Assembly: GCA_050743075.1 (NCBI GenBank)
Contig: JBOGDS010000007.1
Span: 1 to 64,000 of the forward strand
From: JBOGDS01 sp050743075
Lineage (GTDB): Bacteria > Actinomycetota > Actinomycetes > Jiangellales > Jiangellaceae
Reading direction: 5' to 3'
DNA: 64,000 nucleotides
Shown in pieces: positions 63,873-64,000 of the stretch; the first letter of the stretch is position 1; each line of letters opens with the position of its first letter. The position numbers were made by a program, and so were the translations under genes. Below the pieces are notes generated by a model, which saw only the letters and a program-made list of their open reading frames with translations, did not search any database and was not told the DNA's origin.

Positions 63873-64000
63873 TCAGGGCTTCTCGGCGGGAACGGCGACG
63901 GCCTCGCGCAGCAGCCGGCGGGCGACGGTCAGTTGGTCGTCGGGCTCGAGTCCTGGCAGGTCGCCGACCCTGACCGGCGCTCCAACCAGCAGGGAACGCA
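63873..64000 (-). CDS. C-terminus of a gene cut by the window edge, possibly an acyltransferase
   Basis: Forty-two codons ending at a stop at 63873-63875. The visible residues RSLLVGAPVRVGDLPG and QLTVARRLLREAVAVPAEKP look like the C-terminal segment of a PlsC-type acyltransferase, in which a GxPVRxxDL element is common. Too little is visible to be sure. It lies 138 bases upstream of the FAD oxidoreductase. Confidence 0.4.
   Translation of the reverse strand, partial: RSLLVGAPVRVGDLPGLEPDDQLTVARRLLREAVAVPAEKP

Overview
The window is high-G+C, gene-dense DNA with many GTG starts and chains of 4-base ATGA/GTGA overlaps, typical of an actinobacterium. Most of it follows the gene order known from Mycobacterium tuberculosis (nusB to thrS, roughly Rv2533c to Rv2614c). 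The phosphatidylinositol-mannoside genes, the LexA-type SOS boxes and the Rv2578c-type radical SAM protein also point to Actinomycetota. I cannot name the genus; the intergenic palindromes and the pyr operon next to nusB would suit a soil actinomycete. Nearly all housekeeping genes lie on the minus strand.

Layout. (1) 1-8550: pyrimidine operon pyrR-pyrB-pyrC-carA-carB-pyrD, with overlapping or abutting reading frames and a PyrR-type hairpin against the pyrR ribosome binding site. (2) 8665-10788: nusB, efp and an M24 peptidase. (3) 10787-13447: a plus-strand accessory insert with a VapBC-like pair and a DrrAB-type ABC exporter. (4) 13431-24738: shikimate genes aroQ-aroB-aroK-aroC, a prepilin peptidase, aroE, mltG, ruvX, alaS, two small membrane-anchored proteins and rarA. 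(5) 24739-31000: a 22-bp repeat cluster, aspS, a LacI pseudogene, an intein-bearing radical SAM protein behind a perfect SOS box, hisS and a metallo-hydrolase. (6) 31124-44135: a cyclophilin and a DUF349 protein on the plus strand, then rel, apt, secF-secD-yajC, ruvB-ruvA-ruvC with its own SOS box, a YebC protein and pdxT-pdxS. (7) 44226-45134: an apparently leaderless ArsR regulator coupled to an AHSA1/SRPBCC protein. (8) 45146-54144: a LemA-like protein, the PIM genes pimA, patA and pgsA, an EF-G-like GTPase, a HIT protein, a second VapBC and thrS. (9) 54243-64000: accessory DNA. It holds a decaying sigma factor / zinc-finger membrane protein / ABC transporter cluster with several frameshifts and a deletion scar, a tRNA-Lys(CTT), a methyltransferase, two STAS proteins around a GAF-ANTAR protein, an FAD oxidoreductase and one incomplete gene.

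How the genes work together: the pyr block makes UMP under PyrR feedback; the aro block makes chorismate; the ruvCAB and Rv2578c-type genes are predicted members of the DNA-damage regulon; SecD, SecF and YajC assist protein export; PgsA, PatA and PimA build phosphatidylinositol mannosides; rel and apt belong to purine and stringent-response metabolism. The most unusual items are the zinc-finger domain fused to an ABC-permease-like membrane protein in a sigma-factor operon, the intein placed exactly at the third iron-sulfur cysteine of an SOS-controlled radical SAM enzyme, the predicted hairpin that carries the pyrD start in its loop, and the two families of intergenic palindromes.
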